64,000 bases of DNA from Hysterangium stoloniferum. Lineage: Eukaryota > Basidiomycota > Agaricomycetes > Hysterangiales > Hysterangiaceae. The position numbers and the translations under genes are program-made. This document shows positions 46,801-58,281 of this stretch, piece by piece. The first letter of the stretch is position 1. Each line of letters opens with the position of its first letter. The notes below the pieces were generated by a model. That model had not been told where the DNA came from. It saw nothing but the letters and a program-made list of their open reading frames with translations, and searched no databases. The stretch is from positions 496,001 to 560,000 of the forward strand of contig WHVD01000027.1 in NCBI GenBank assembly GCA_015178975.1, read 5' to 3'.

Positions 46801-47319
46801 ATCGACAGCAAGCATGTTAAGCAGGGGTAACACATATTCTACGGCTTCCAAAGGGGAGACGCCTGGGAGAAAAGCATGTAACGAACGGGAGATAAAGACT
46901 CTGCAGCAGAATGGGTATGAAACTAGATGGCAAGGGGCGGCAAAGTAAACGAACCTATGTAGTGGGTTCTTGCTTCGGCTGAGCAAGTATATCCTTTCTA
47001 CTGAGCTGAGATTCTCATCTTCCACATAGACCTCAACAGAAGGTTCTGTTATAGGCAGGGAGTCAGGGAAATACTCGGGATTTGGGTGACTTGGATCTTG
47101 GAGTGGCGGGGATGAGAGAGACGACGATGCAGGCAATTGGCTGGTGGGCTGTAAAATAGCGTCGGGGAAGGATGGGGAGTGGGATGGGGAAAGTTGGGAA
47201 TCGCGAACCGGGGAGTCTATTGGAGGGGGGGAGGCGGACAAGGGATCAGATACTGCGGGAGTGAAGTAAAATAAAATAAAATAAGTGTAAACGGGGAAAT
47301 TGGGAGACAACATACTCAT
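43817..47319 (-). CDS. PPP4R1-like HEAT-repeat phosphatase regulatory subunit
   Basis: A large HEAT-repeat protein. After a tiny first exon (ATGA, 47316-47319) comes a disordered Pro/Ser start (ISDPLSASPPPIDSP), then SSVERIYLLSRSKNPLHR, VSPLEAVEYVLPLLNMLAVD, EALAAELVSIMWWFFQ and VIIGMGRLDISDETC. The HEAT array includes FWVRREASFAVGALAKVV, VWRVRHSAIFALPGVLGRL, NVRVRRTVAAGLGEMARILG and AVREAAIATVSHF. An acidic/Ser-rich tail (DTSDSSDSEHVRS) ends at 43817. The order fits regulatory subunit 1 of protein phosphatase 4 / PP2A-A-like proteins. Introns lie mainly in the N-terminal third and between 44167 and 44650. Confidence 0.8.
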
Positions 47320-48189
47320 ACTAAAGGGGTATCGACCACTTTAAGAAGAAGAAATGAATATTCATACGACCAACATGCGAGGAAAAAGAATATAGGATTA
47401 CAACTGCGCCTGTGAATGTCACTGGTACAGTCTCAGAGTTCAAAGTTCTGACAACAAACAAACACCAACGGCCAACGCCAACAGACCCTCAACCGTGAGA
47501 CAGACTCCGCCACTGTGGCTCGCCGTATTTGTGACGTCATCTTTACTTCCAATTACTTCCAACTATTTTCCAGCAAGTTCTTTCTTCTTAACTACCATCT
47601 CAAACATTTTTCTTGCGATGTACTGTTTTGACTTGGTAGGCACCTGCCATTTTTCCTCATCCTCCACGTCTCATCTCTCTCCTCGTTATTTATCGCTGTG
47701 CTTCTCGCCATGCCGTCATTGATCACGCGACTTAGTGACGTCAGGCCCTGACGGCGCCCATCTCCCCGACCTAGACCTTGCGAGCCCACCGCAACCCACA
47801 AAGACCCTAGTTGTTCAGTACTAAACAAACAGTAAACCTCGAGTAAAGCACACGCCACAGTCATTACTCAAGGACCCGTGGCAAACTTTACGTATTCGCG
47901 ACTTTTTATTATTAGCAGTACTGGTTGTTGTCAGCTCATGGGACATTAGTCGGCAAATTCCGACAAGGAAATCGCGTGTCATCTTTGCGCTATAAAGGAT
48001 TGAAAATCATCAAGATGGTCGTGTGATGTATCACAATGCGCCGAATAGACCTAATATACATCCCAGCAAAGTTGGGCTGTGCACAAGAAATAACGGATGA
48101 AGAGTATTCCATCCAACAAAAACGATATCCGCCAAGTCTAAATTAGTGAGAAATTCCCCGATTGGTAGTCTTTCCCGGGTATAATATCA
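47320..48189. other. Intergenic interval
   Basis: About 870 bases between the start of the PPP4R1-like gene and the stop of the channel gene. No gene recognised; it should hold the PPP4R1-like promoter. Confidence 0.4.
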
Positions 48190-48935
48190 TTAGGAGCCTG
48201 TATTTTGCTGTGGTACCTTCGGTTTAAGTGTCCGGATTTCATGCTGAGCTTCTTCCAAAGCTCGAGTCCTCTCCTCGAGCAACTTCTTAACAGTTTCCAG
48301 CTCCTTTGCGGTCTCTTCTTCCAGTTCGCCAACCCCGACGGCAGCTACAAAAGCGATCAAAACTCGGCGTTATTTTACTCTGAAAATGATCACACCTTCC
48401 GCCGCGAAGCGTATCAATCGGAACAATACGAGAAGAGAGGCGAGTTCCCTCTGTCGGCCTCGCAAGGCCACCTCTAAGACGAAGGTTGTGATAATCACCG
48501 AACCATCGCAGAAGTGTAATATACTCCGGAACGGGCTGTAATAGCTCAGACCAAATGCCCAAGTGCAGACTAAAAACTCTGCGAGGAAGAGACACGTTAT
48601 GACGAGTGAAATATGTGATAATATTTCTACCCATTCTGGCGATTCGGTGACTTCGGGCGTACATTTACTACTCAAAAACGTGTAGGACAAGTCGATCAAT
48701 ACGAGGATGCTATCAAGCATGATCTAAGCTCAACAGCAGCCTCAAATCAAATGGGAGCATTCAACAAGCGCGGATTACCACGCACCAATGCCATAACACC
48801 CCTATGGAAAGTCTTTGTTTCAATCTTCTCAGCGGCATTCGCTCGCCATCGTTGGATGCGGGGGAGGCGTGACATACTATTGCCCTCGACATCATTCGGG
48901 GGAGTAAGGAGAGGCTGCTGCTCCGACTGAGACAT
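48190..48935 (-). CDS. Voltage-gated proton channel-like protein (Hv1 type)
   Basis: A voltage-sensor domain without a pore domain. Starts MSQSEQQPLLTPPNDVEG. S1 is IMLDSILVLIDLSYTFL with the conserved Asp; S2 ISLVITCLFLAEFLVCTW with Glu; S3 FCDGSVIITTFVLEVAL with Asp; S4 LLVLFRLIRFAAEAAVGV. A C-terminal coiled coil follows (ELEEETAKELETVKKLLEER, TRALEEAQHEIRTLK), as in Hv1 dimers. The S4-coiled coil join uses a GTGTGA donor and restores AAVGVGE. In S4 only two arginines are spaced by three; the third (R211 of the human protein) is alanine. Family assignment is from the overall pattern; whether it conducts protons cannot be told. Confidence 0.78.
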
Positions 48936-49346
48936 TCTTGGCAATTAAGCGCTAGGAGGTCAAGTTTAAATGTCCGGCGCCCATGGCCATCCAAGTTCAT
49001 ATTTCCCTTTTGGGTATATTATACATTTGACGATACGGCACTCCGCTTTGAGGGCTGAAATGTCGAACTCTATCTATTAATTGTACTTGCTTTCGCGTCG
49101 GGAACCTTATTCATCATCTTAATTCTTGTGAGGAAGCTCAATGACAGTTTTGGGATCCCTATTGTTCTTTTGTCCTAGCCGACAATAGCAGCAGGTGAAG
49201 ATGGAGTACTACTCGATCCAGGAGGGTAAACAGAACGGGATCCCGTCTTCTTCTGCTCCACTTTCTTCATTTACGACGTTCTGTGCTGGCTGGCTCGGCT
49301 GCTTTGCAAAATTCTCTCTCTAAGTACTTTCCAACTCCCTTGAATC
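48936..49346. promoter_or_regulatory. Shared upstream region of two divergent genes
   Basis: 411 bases between the starts of the channel gene (minus) and the third MARVEL-like gene (plus). It must contain both promoters; I see no clear conserved site. Confidence 0.4.
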
Positions 49347-50793
49347 ATGATGACCTCTACTGCACTGCGAAGGCGTGCAATTATTTTACGAATTAGAGCA
49401 TATGTTTTTGGTGCGTAGGTCGTTCCGCGCTGCTAAGAACGAATCAAGCTGAACCCCTGTGTACAGTAATTCTCGTTCTCCTTGGTATTTTGTGGACGGC
49501 AATACTTTGTGTCGATTCTTTTAGCAAGGGAGGTTTTCGTTCTCGTGCTGAAGGTGGAAGATATGTATTATGCTGGCTAGCTTATACTGATGGAATTATG
49601 ATGATATAGCTGTATCCATCATTTTTTTCCTTACGTCTCAAGCGTTTACCCCACTCTGTATCCCTATATTGTTCGTTGACACTTGTTTTATTCGTTTTGA
49701 TGTAATGATTGAAACTGGACAGAATTCTCTTGGACCACTCTGATACGGCGGAGAAGAGTCGATGGCACGGTCATGCATGGTTTGAAATCGTATGGTTAAC
49801 TGGTCTGTTTGTCTGTCAATTCAGTGAGTACTGCTCTGGCGTCAAAACAAAAATAACAACGTGTTTGCGTTTACAGCCGCGGCTCTTCTATTCACGCTGC
49901 TGAGCCCCTCTTTTGATTGTAATAATGCCAGTAAGCAATCACTCATGTCTTCCAAAACAAGCCACCAACGTTCGTGTAGATGCTGATATTCAGGGGGAAT
50001 GTCAGCTAGTAAATGTGTACATCTCTATCGCCGCCTGGTTGACACCAGGCATATGTTAGTGCTTATTTTATTCACTACTTTGCCACGTGCTCATTGTCCA
50101 TCAGTGTCATCTTTTTTGGGATACTTGATAGTTGTATGCTATCGAGTTTCAAGGCGATGTCCTAACGTCTGGCGTACCCCAATTCGACTGGGTCCTTGGG
50201 ATCATGACGTATCTACAGAGGAGACAAACTTAAACTCAGGCCCCTATCGACCCTCCACCTTGAGCAAACCTCGAAGTCTTGCGGAAGGCTCGAATGAATC
50301 TCTATCACAGTTCGAGTCGTTGGAGCCCCCGTCACGAGGGAACACTCAGTCATTTGAGCATCCTGTATACGATAACGTCGCCACCTCCCACCGTCCAAAC
50401 ATTTCCCTACCCCAGCCCTTGTCTCGCAATGCGGCACTGGGGGTAACTCTGACGCCATACTCACTTCCACCATTGAGGATTGTATCACAGTCGGCACCGT
50501 TCAAGACCTTTGGACAAGCTACAATGCCACAGTCCAGGACGGTATCACAGCTCCCTCCACAACGGCTTACCTCCAACGGTTTTGCCCGAACTGATTCATC
50601 CCCCATCACTTCTCGTGGTCCAGTTCTACTGATAGTCGCGATTCAAGAAGAAGCGTCCAGCCGGTTTAAAAAAAATACAACCACAATTTCCGGACTGAAT
50701 ATACATGCTCTGTATACAACTTATTTCGATACATTTCCATTGAATGACACTTGCGGGCCAATACCACTGTGGTGCCCGTCATCCTCTGTGTGA
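49347..50793 (+). CDS. MARVEL-like tetraspan protein with long cytosolic tail, member 3
   Basis: Starts MMTSTALRRRAIILRIRAYV and joins to FVILVLLGILWTAILCVDSF (segment 1). Segment 2 lies near 49620-49700 (FTPLCIPILFVDTCF region). Segment 3 is AWFEIVWLTGLFVCQF joined to TAAALFTLLSPSFDCNNA, the W-F-E-x-x-W-x-x-G-L-F pattern of fungal MARVEL proteins. Segment 4 is VNVYISIAAWLTPGILSSFL then GYLIVVCYRV. The tail of about 215 residues is Ser/Pro-rich (YRPSTLSKPRSLAEGSNESL, LPPLRIVSQSAPFKTFG). Introns after 49410, 49585, near 49830, 49931 and 50050 are my model; exon 3 borders are uncertain. Confidence 0.72.
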
Positions 50794-51992
50794 GGTAGCG
50801 TGTCGTAAATGGCGATACCACATGGATTGTAGGGATCGAGGACGGGCAATGTTAACTTTAAGTATTTATAGCGCGGAACTTACTGTTAATATTTTGCTGG
50901 AAACATGCATGTAACATGGCACTACCCTATATATTGAAAACAAGTGGTGTTGAGGCTCAATCTGTTTAAGAGGCTCGATTGACGTGCTTCACCACTAGAG
51001 TACTAATAACCTCTCGCCATCCTGTTGGTGGTACGATTCTTGCAGCATGCGCGCGAACGGGCACAACATTCCTCCAAGTTGCACTCTATGTTCCTGAGAA
51101 GATTTTCGCTTTTGTAAATTAATGATTCTCAGGGACATGAGAAGCCATCCTCACTGCCTTGTAAAAAAAATCATATCAAAGTCTAAAATGTTTCATACGC
51201 AGTCGGCCGGGAGCTCATTATTATAGGCACAGATTGGCCTTCTTGTAGTGTACTGCGAAAGAAGTTAGTGGTTACTTCAAGACGGCCGACGCCGACGGCT
51301 CTGCGATAATTCTGCCTGCTGTTGACTGAGAATATTATTTAGATGATCCTGGATTACCACGGAAGTCGAGCAGTGAGTGGCACTTTAACATAAAATGTGC
51401 ATGTCTTTTTTTAGACGCGGATATTTCCAACGCCCCTTTTGTTTTTTTTCAACTTGCGTTTCCGCGGATCCGGCTATACTCCTATGTACACACGTACCAT
51501 CACTAATTGCGCCCCAAGTGCTGAGCCCTTATATAGGATTTATGTGCATGTTCCGCTTGGTTATTAGCTACTTCACGTTTCCCGGGTTCTTATATGCGAG
51601 GTTTTCACCGGCATTCGGCCTAGAAGGACGTTGGGAAATAGACCGTCCTGCTATCGGTCCTGCGAGAACCGCCCTGCATGCTTGTCAAGCCTGTGGCACG
51701 TTCAGCTTGGACAAGCCCGAGAGGATATCAGACGACCTTATCTCGGTAGAAGGGTAGACCAATGTTCGTTAGCCCCCACATCTCTTGTATCAGTAAGAAT
51801 CACCTAGAATTATTTAATTTATCCTGGTGGCTAATCACTGATCGCGCCGTTCTTGTGGTTCCATCAGCCTTTGTTGCCGTCAGCGCTATAAAGGTACATT
51901 ACTTAATTGACAATAGAGGCTTGAGGAGCGGTTTAAACAGTTACCTGAAGCTATCATTCGTGCCTGCTCAAGCTCACGTTTGACGCGATACA
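50794..51992. other. Gene-free interval with one unassigned ORF
   Basis: About 1.2 kb. The longest frame (51395-51757, plus) begins MCMSFFRRGYFQRPF and ends CGTFSLDKPERISDDLISVE. It has cysteines but no motif I recognise, and no splice partner is obvious. It could be chance or part of the promoter of the next gene. Confidence 0.35.
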
Positions 51993-52885
51993 ATGGCGAC
52001 ATGGGATAGTACTAGGCTTCAAGTGAGTGGAGAAGCTGTATGCAACGTTGTTGAATTGGCTGAATGGTTCCTGTTAGTCACAACTGCGACTCACTTCGTA
52101 CAAACTTGCGCAGTTGCAAGAACGACATGATCAAGCATCAAATGTGTGTATAGCCTGTAATTAATCTGAGGCTGAGATGCTAGCCTTTTGATGTTTAGAT
52201 TACGAAACGCGACATTGCGACGCTTATTGAACAAAATGAGATCAAGACAGCGAGAATTAAGGTTGAAAAACTTATCCAAGATGACAGATTGAGTACTCTA
52301 ATAGAGATGCTCGAATCATTTTGCAACTTGCTTCTAGAAAGGTTCGGGGAATTAAGAAAGTCAGTATCAATGTGTATTTATTATTTGTGGTCATAATACT
52401 CACAGAGTAATTCCCGAAAAGTGATTTGGAATCCAATAGAACATTGACGGATGCTGTATACGGACTTATAACAATCGGTCCACGATCGGAACTGAAAGGT
52501 AAGGTATCGACTATTTTCACTTCCTGCCAGTCGACTTGACCTCCAAAAAGACGTCGTTGTTCTACGCGAGATGTTGATTCAGATGTGTGGACCTGAGGCG
52601 ACGCGAACAATTTTAAATCATGATTGCCATATCCCGCCGCAGGTGAGAAACAGCGTTTTTGGAAACTACTACCGTCTCAATACCGAACAGGTCGTTGATG
52701 CACTCGATAGACGTCCTCCATCGATAGAACATATTGATGTATTTATGACATCTATTGCCAAAGAATTTAACCTCTCATGGACCCCACCTCTTCTATCCCA
52801 TCAAAAGTATGATGAATTATATGGAACCACTCACACCCTCATTTATGTATTTCTACTAGAGCTCGTGCATTGGCCGAAATTTTAG
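51993..52885 (+). CDS. IST1: IST1-type ESCRT-III regulator (may be fused to next gene)
   Basis: Ist1 family proteins bind Did2 and Vps4 and tune ESCRT-III disassembly in multivesicular-body sorting. Exon joins give MATWDSTRLQSQLRLTSYKL, AQLQERHDQASNITKRDIAT, EIKTARIKVEKLIQDDRLST and LLLERFGELRNDLESNRTLT. Then DAVYGLITIGPRSELKDVVV, REMLIQMCGPEATRTILN and the end of the Ist1 fold, VFMTSIAKEFNLSWTPP. Introns include 52023-52077 and 52499-52550. Read without further splicing, the frame stops at 52885. With a GTATGA...CTAG intron at about 52809-52860 it runs on in phase into the TBC protein. Which is correct needs transcripts. Confidence 0.8.
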
Positions 52886-55800
52886 ACCAGAATGCTCTTT
52901 CTCGGACAATCGACCTTCAAGAGCTGCGAGAAATCGCTGTCCGAGGTTATTATCATTGCGATCCTCCGAAATGATACCACTGATAGATGTTTGCTTAGGT
53001 ATCCCCTCACAACCAGCGTGGCTTCGCCCTAGACTTTGGAAGTGAGTCAAACTAGCGATCACGAGAGGTAGTTGTAATGACACTGTCTGAAGGATACTCT
53101 TAGGCACTTTGTCTTACCAGAAGGACTTCTGGGAAGTCGAGGCACACATGAAAAGACAATCATACTATGTTCGCCAGGTTTTCCTTTTTGATAACGCTGA
53201 AGATCAACTGTAATCAATTGTTAGGATCTAGCACGACCCCTTCTTGGACGTTTGCGTTCGACTTCGCCTCCCACCACACCACTTTCATCTATGGATGCCC
53301 TTTTGCTTGCTATGGCAAAGTCTTTGTCAACATTACCATCAGAGCTAGATGTAGACATTGAAGCATCCCCACTTTGTCCCTTTGATGACAATGCACCCGA
53401 GGGACTCAAAATACATGATGCGGATGCTGTGGATGACCGATTGAGATTAATACAAGCTAACATGCACGGTCTTCCAAGTCCCGTCGGACCGCCCGAGATC
53501 CATGTAGAAGATATTCAAACGCCCCATATCTTGATCTCTTTGCCTAACGATTCGTCACCTGTTTTGGAAACCTCGACATCTAATAGCCCTTTAATATTAA
53601 TACGTGGCCACGCAAGCTCGCTTTTACGTCTGATGTACATTCATGTGTCCCTTCATTCTGCTGCATCTGCAACATATCTAACATCTGTTCTTGTCCCACT
53701 GTACATGGCTATGGTTCAAGAAATAGATCCCGCGGAATTGGCACATGTCGAAGCCGATACCTTTTGGTTATTAAATGAACTATGGGGTGAAGTGAGTGAT
53801 CTTACTGATACCGAAAGAAGTCAACATTGGGTATCAAAGTTTGGGCAACGGTTGGCTTGGGCCGACCCTAATTTACATGGGGACTTGGTGCGCTTGGCGA
53901 ATACGGTCCTTGTACACAGCTCTCATCCTTATTGCAGGTTCGTAAAGGGTTGGACCCAGCATCACCGAATTATTCATAGTGCGTTCTCCCTCTTTTACAA
54001 TACCATTGACGCACAGCTCAAGCGTTCACTCTTAAGTCGTTGGTTAGCACCGTTGTTGACACGGACCTTAGCGCCTCCTGCATTGCTTCCGATTTGGGAT
54101 GCCTTATTTACACAACCTCCCCGAACAAATACCGTTAACGCCAAATTAGAATTCCTCCTGGACATTTGTACGGCTATGTTAATCAATGCTCGCCCAAAAC
54201 TATTTCGGTTCGTTCACTCCATTCTCCATTCTCCAGATAATTGAACCTGTCCTCGTTGCATTAGAATGGGAAAACCACCCGCAAGCTTGCCTGGGCTATG
54301 GTCTGATGTTGATGCGACCGTACAGTCACGGTCAACTACACCCATTGAATTTGAGGAAGGATTTATTCAAGGGATGTCTTTCCTTCAAAAATATCCTGTT
54401 GAAGAGCTCGGCGGGTCCGAGCGAATAATCGAGATAGCAAGAGAAATTCAGAGCCGCCGCAGCACGGAAGCATCATCCATCACGCGCGGCGGTCTCGGTG
54501 ACCGAATCAGGGGAACTGTTTGGTCCGGCTTACTCAACAGAGGAGGTCTGGTCCAGTCTCAAGTGCCCGAATCACCTGGGCATTCAGATGGCACGCCTTC
54601 CCCCGAATGGCCCGATTCTGGAGAGGAGGACGAGGGCGACCACACTGAAAGACCTAACGCATTGACATTAAGTAAATTGGGAACGACTGTATGGCGAGGT
54701 ATTACCAACCAAAGTTCAATGGATGTTCCCCCTTCACCTCTACCTCCAAGTACCCCTATTAAAGAAGAATATCCTGTTGCCACGTCTGCTACTTCTACTT
54801 TAAATCACCCGTTGGCAGCTGAAGCGGCGAGGCTTGGAGGTAAACTAGGTAACACCATATGGAGAGGCCTCGTCAATCAGAGCGCAATGGATGATCCACC
54901 ATCTCCTAGCGGTTCCCCCCCTCCTACTTACCCGGAAACACCGATTTCGCCGACATCATCGACGTCGTCAGGGATCTGGGGATATGCCGGAAAATTCAAG
55001 GATTCTGATGCCGTCGCCTCACTGTCAAAGACTGGAACGAATATTACTGCGAAGGCATCTGCATTTTGGAGAAGAAGTAATCCCTCCAACCCAACAACTC
55101 TTTCAGATACTTTGTCGCACAACAGAGCAAGTTCTGTGGCTGCGTCCAGTACTTCTTTACCCGATTTGCTTCAGAAGCGAGGCTCGGTCTCTTCGAGTAA
55201 TCACGACGAGGGATACTCTCCCCCTCCACGACCTCATTTCCGTGAAAGTAGATATTTTTCTCCGGACGAACAGCATCCCCCTGGTAGCCCCTCTATATCA
55301 TTTGCAAATTTATCGTCTCCTCCTGCGCTTTTAGTGAAAGGAAGGGCAGCCCTTGCATCGTTGGCTGGAAGCACACCTACGCCACCGCCACCGCCACCGC
55401 AAAGATCTGGTCCTCGCCCCCTACTCTTGAATTCATCCTCACTAATCACCTCCTCCAATTCACGTCGTTCCAGCCGTTCGCCTGCGCCTCGACCTCGAGA
55501 TTCGTTGTCTTCTACCTCTTCGGTGTCCACTCCACTATCGCAAAGGAAAAATACTGCGTATTCAGACCGGGACTCTGACGTTGGTTCTGGCAAACTTGTC
55601 TCACTGCGGAGGAATTTTCCCCCACGCCGTACAGACACAAAAGCCCATTCGGATACAGGGGATATGCCACAATTTGAATCATTCGCCGAAAAAGGTGGAT
55701 CTATTTTGGCTAGTCCGAATTTGAACGGTCGCGAGAGTGCACAAAAAGGTTGGACTCAGGTCAACCCCCCCGATTTACCATCTACATTACTCTCTAGTCC

Positions 55801-56383
55801 ACCCCCAGTAACTTCAATCACAATGAAATCTGAGGCACAAGTTCAGCAGCAGCCTGTGATAGCGACCGATGTGGTACAAAGAGACGCCTCTCTGTCAGAG
55901 GGGACAATGAGACGCAAAAAGTCATGGAACTCGGCTACATCTCCTGTGGCACCCAGAGCAGAGGCTTCTGACTCCTCTACATCCCAAGACCCTATACCGT
56001 GGACTCGTGGTAAGCGCCACCATGGCGCACGGCCAGCTCATCTGAGGCTGAAAAAGTCGAACTCAGAATTCGAACAGTCTGTCTCTCGGGAGACGACTGA
56101 ATTTCAACATACAGCCAATGGAGATCCCGAAAGCCTTCTGCCAGAGGTCCTAGGAGAAGTGCTGGCAGTTACACCTAAAGCAGCTGATTTCTCTAGTCCT
56201 GACGTTCCTCGCACCCGCAAAAACTCGCGTTCACCAGGGAGAGTGTATGACGGCGAATCACCAGTGAGAGGCAGTGGTGGGGAAGAGGGGGACGATGAGG
56301 GCTATGACGATTTCCTTTCTGCATACGAGAGTGAGGATGGTGTACATCCTACTTCCAGCATTGGTACCGTCGTTTCCCTTTGA
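52861..56383 (+). CDS. TBC-domain protein (TBC1D13-like), apparently without catalytic fingers
   Basis: TBC domains are normally Rab GTPase activators. N-terminal text ARALAEILDQNALSRTIDLQ, ELREIAVRGIPSQPAWLRPR, LWKILLGTLSYQKDFWEVEA and YYDLARPLLGRLRS is that of TBC1D13-type proteins. The domain continues with LILIRGHASSLLRLMYIHVS, TYLTSVLVPLYMAMVQEIDP and APPALLPIWDALFTQP, and ends RPKLFRMGKPPASLPGLW. I find neither the IxxDxxR arginine finger nor the YxQ glutamine finger. A disordered Ser/Pro-rich tail of about 650 residues follows, with three copies of a G-x-T-(V/I)-W-(S/R)-G-(L/I)-x-N motif near 54512, 54680 and 54849. No initiator ATG is found in the first exon, which fits a fusion to the upstream IST1 exons. 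Confidence 0.8.
54500..54900 (+). repeat. Three protein-level repeats in the TBC tail
   Basis: IRGTVWSGLLNR, LGTTVWRGITNQSSMD and LGNTIWRGLVNQSAMD, spaced about 56 residues apart, with QSSMD/QSAMD followed by a Pro/Ser stretch in two of them. A possible weaker relative (SAFWRRSN) follows near 55060. Confidence 0.7.
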
Positions 56384-56523
56384 TACTCCATATAATTTTA
56401 TGATATTTAACCCTTATTCTAATGTTAATTTCAATCTTTATGGACCATGACTCGAACAGTTTACTACAGCTAGAGTGCCCGCTTCATTACTTTATATAAT
56501 TACGTAAGAAGGAAGTGACCTCG
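56384..56523 (+). promoter_or_regulatory. Short intergenic region before MSS51
   Basis: About 140 bases between two genes on the same strand; it holds the 3' end of the TBC gene and the MSS51 promoter. Contains tatataattacg near 56490. Confidence 0.35.
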
Positions 56524-58134
56524 ATGCAATGTTCGCGACGGTCTTTGTTTGCGTCCCAATCCCCCATCAAGGTACATCATTTAAACTCTCATAGTCGCAA
56601 CATCTTTCGTTGGATTCGAAAGTCTGTGAAACAATCACCGAATTCATCTCAAAACTCGTCTGTCTTAGAGGACGATGAGTTGTTCCGCCCTCTTTCATCG
56701 TCATCTTTCCCAGATCTACGCTCCCGAGCCAACACCATCAAAAAAATCTGTCGATGCCCATTCTGCGTCTCTGGTAGTCGTTTGTCTCCTAAAAATGGGC
56801 AGGTCAAGCTAGTGGCGTTTGATTGCCCCAATTGTGGATATCCCACACATTGTTCAGAGCAACATTGGAAAGAGGATAGAGAGCATGATAAGTATTGCGG
56901 AAAGCTGCGGGAAGTTAATGAAGATGATAATGACTTGCGAAGTCGTAGAGAAAAGGTTGAATATGAATTGCCTGGTGAGTTGGACATCACTTCCTTTGCT
57001 GGGACACGCGCTGACTTCACAAAGCCGCACAACCATATGAGGAGGCGATATCGTTTTCGAATTGGGATATGTTCTGGTACACCAGAGGTTTCCGTTCTAT
57101 GGATTCCGAGCGAATGCGCCGCCATGCGAGCAAGTTGCTCACCTATCCTCTCACCATAGGCTCCATTCTCCACAGGCATAGCTATCTTACAACGCGTAAT
57201 CAACGTCTTACTCCCGAAGGCGCACGATCTTTAGCTGGTATGCGCGACGGTTGCCGGTTACAGCTGTCAACTTACTTATATCCTTAAAGCACTACGTACA
57301 ACAGTACACGTTCCCGTTGGTGGTCCTGAAACACCACACGGCGCAATAGGCCGGCCTCCTACTCGTATATTTGTACTAGGTGCAAGAGCTGAGTCGGCGT
57401 TACCGCCTCACGTCTGGAGTCAGTTATGCTATCTGTTCCCGTCGGCGATTTTCCAGATATATTTCATTGGCCCACAAGTAGCGTTGCCAAAAGAAGCAAC
57501 TCGCAGCACAGAATCGGCCGATACTGAGGAAGATAAAGAAGTATCATATCAAACATCTGACAGCAAGGCCGCACAAATATATGAACCACCAACACCTACC
57601 TATATTGGCAGCCAATCATCTAGAAGACGCCTGCGTGCCCTTACCGTGTCCAGCGGGATCCCTTCCTATACACTACCCCACACACCTTTCATGAACTTAA
57701 CTGCCCTTCGTTCCTCGTATACTGAAGCCATCCATGAGGAGCTTGGGCCATTCGACCCATATACCGACCTTTTTGTGCTGTATTCACCAGGTCTTGGCTT
57801 TCCTTCACCCACTACACCTAACACGTTGCAAATATCTGCCCCTAAGGAGTGGGGTGGAGTGATTCCAATGCTATTATCGACACGCTGCCCGATATTTCTC
57901 ACCGCTTTCTCACCTGCTGATATAGAACGTGATGTGCGGGCTATGGAGGAAACTGAAGGGATAGCAGGTGAATTTGAGTGGATCATCACACCCGGAAAGA
58001 ACGAATTTGGCAGTGAGAAATGGGAGGTAGCCGATTTTGACTTGCGAGTTATGGTGAAGTTGAATTGGGCTGTTTGGGCTGTACGGGGCAAGACGAGGGA
58101 GGTTCGGGATACTGCTCGTTCTTGGTGGTATTAG
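56524..58134 (+). CDS. MSS51: Mss51-type mitochondrial translation regulator with MYND finger
   Basis: Mss51 in yeast activates translation of COX1 mRNA and helps assemble cytochrome oxidase. The zinc region has CRCPFCVSGSRLSPKNG, CPNCGYPTHCSEQHWKED and REHDKYCGKL. The first intron (gtgagttgg...cacaaag) gives ELPAAQPYEEAISFSNWDMF; then WYTRGFRSMDSERMRRHASK and LLTYPLTIGSILH, and a second intron near 57236-57287 gives LAALRTTVHVPVGG. The C-terminal part has HVWSQLCYLFPSAIFQIYFI and FLTAFSPADIERDVRAMEET. The N-terminus (MQCSRRSLFASQSPIKVHHL) is a plausible mitochondrial presequence. ATG 56524 is the first in frame. Confidence 0.92.
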
Positions 58135-58281
58135 ATCAGTAGACTCCACCAAATCATTCACGGGAAATGGAACAAACTTAGATATTTTTAAAAACCTTAT
58201 GAACTATCGCGACGCAACATTAGTGATGTGTGACCTACGTGACTACGCGTCTGTCACAGTGCTTTCTCCTCCTTGTCGGGG

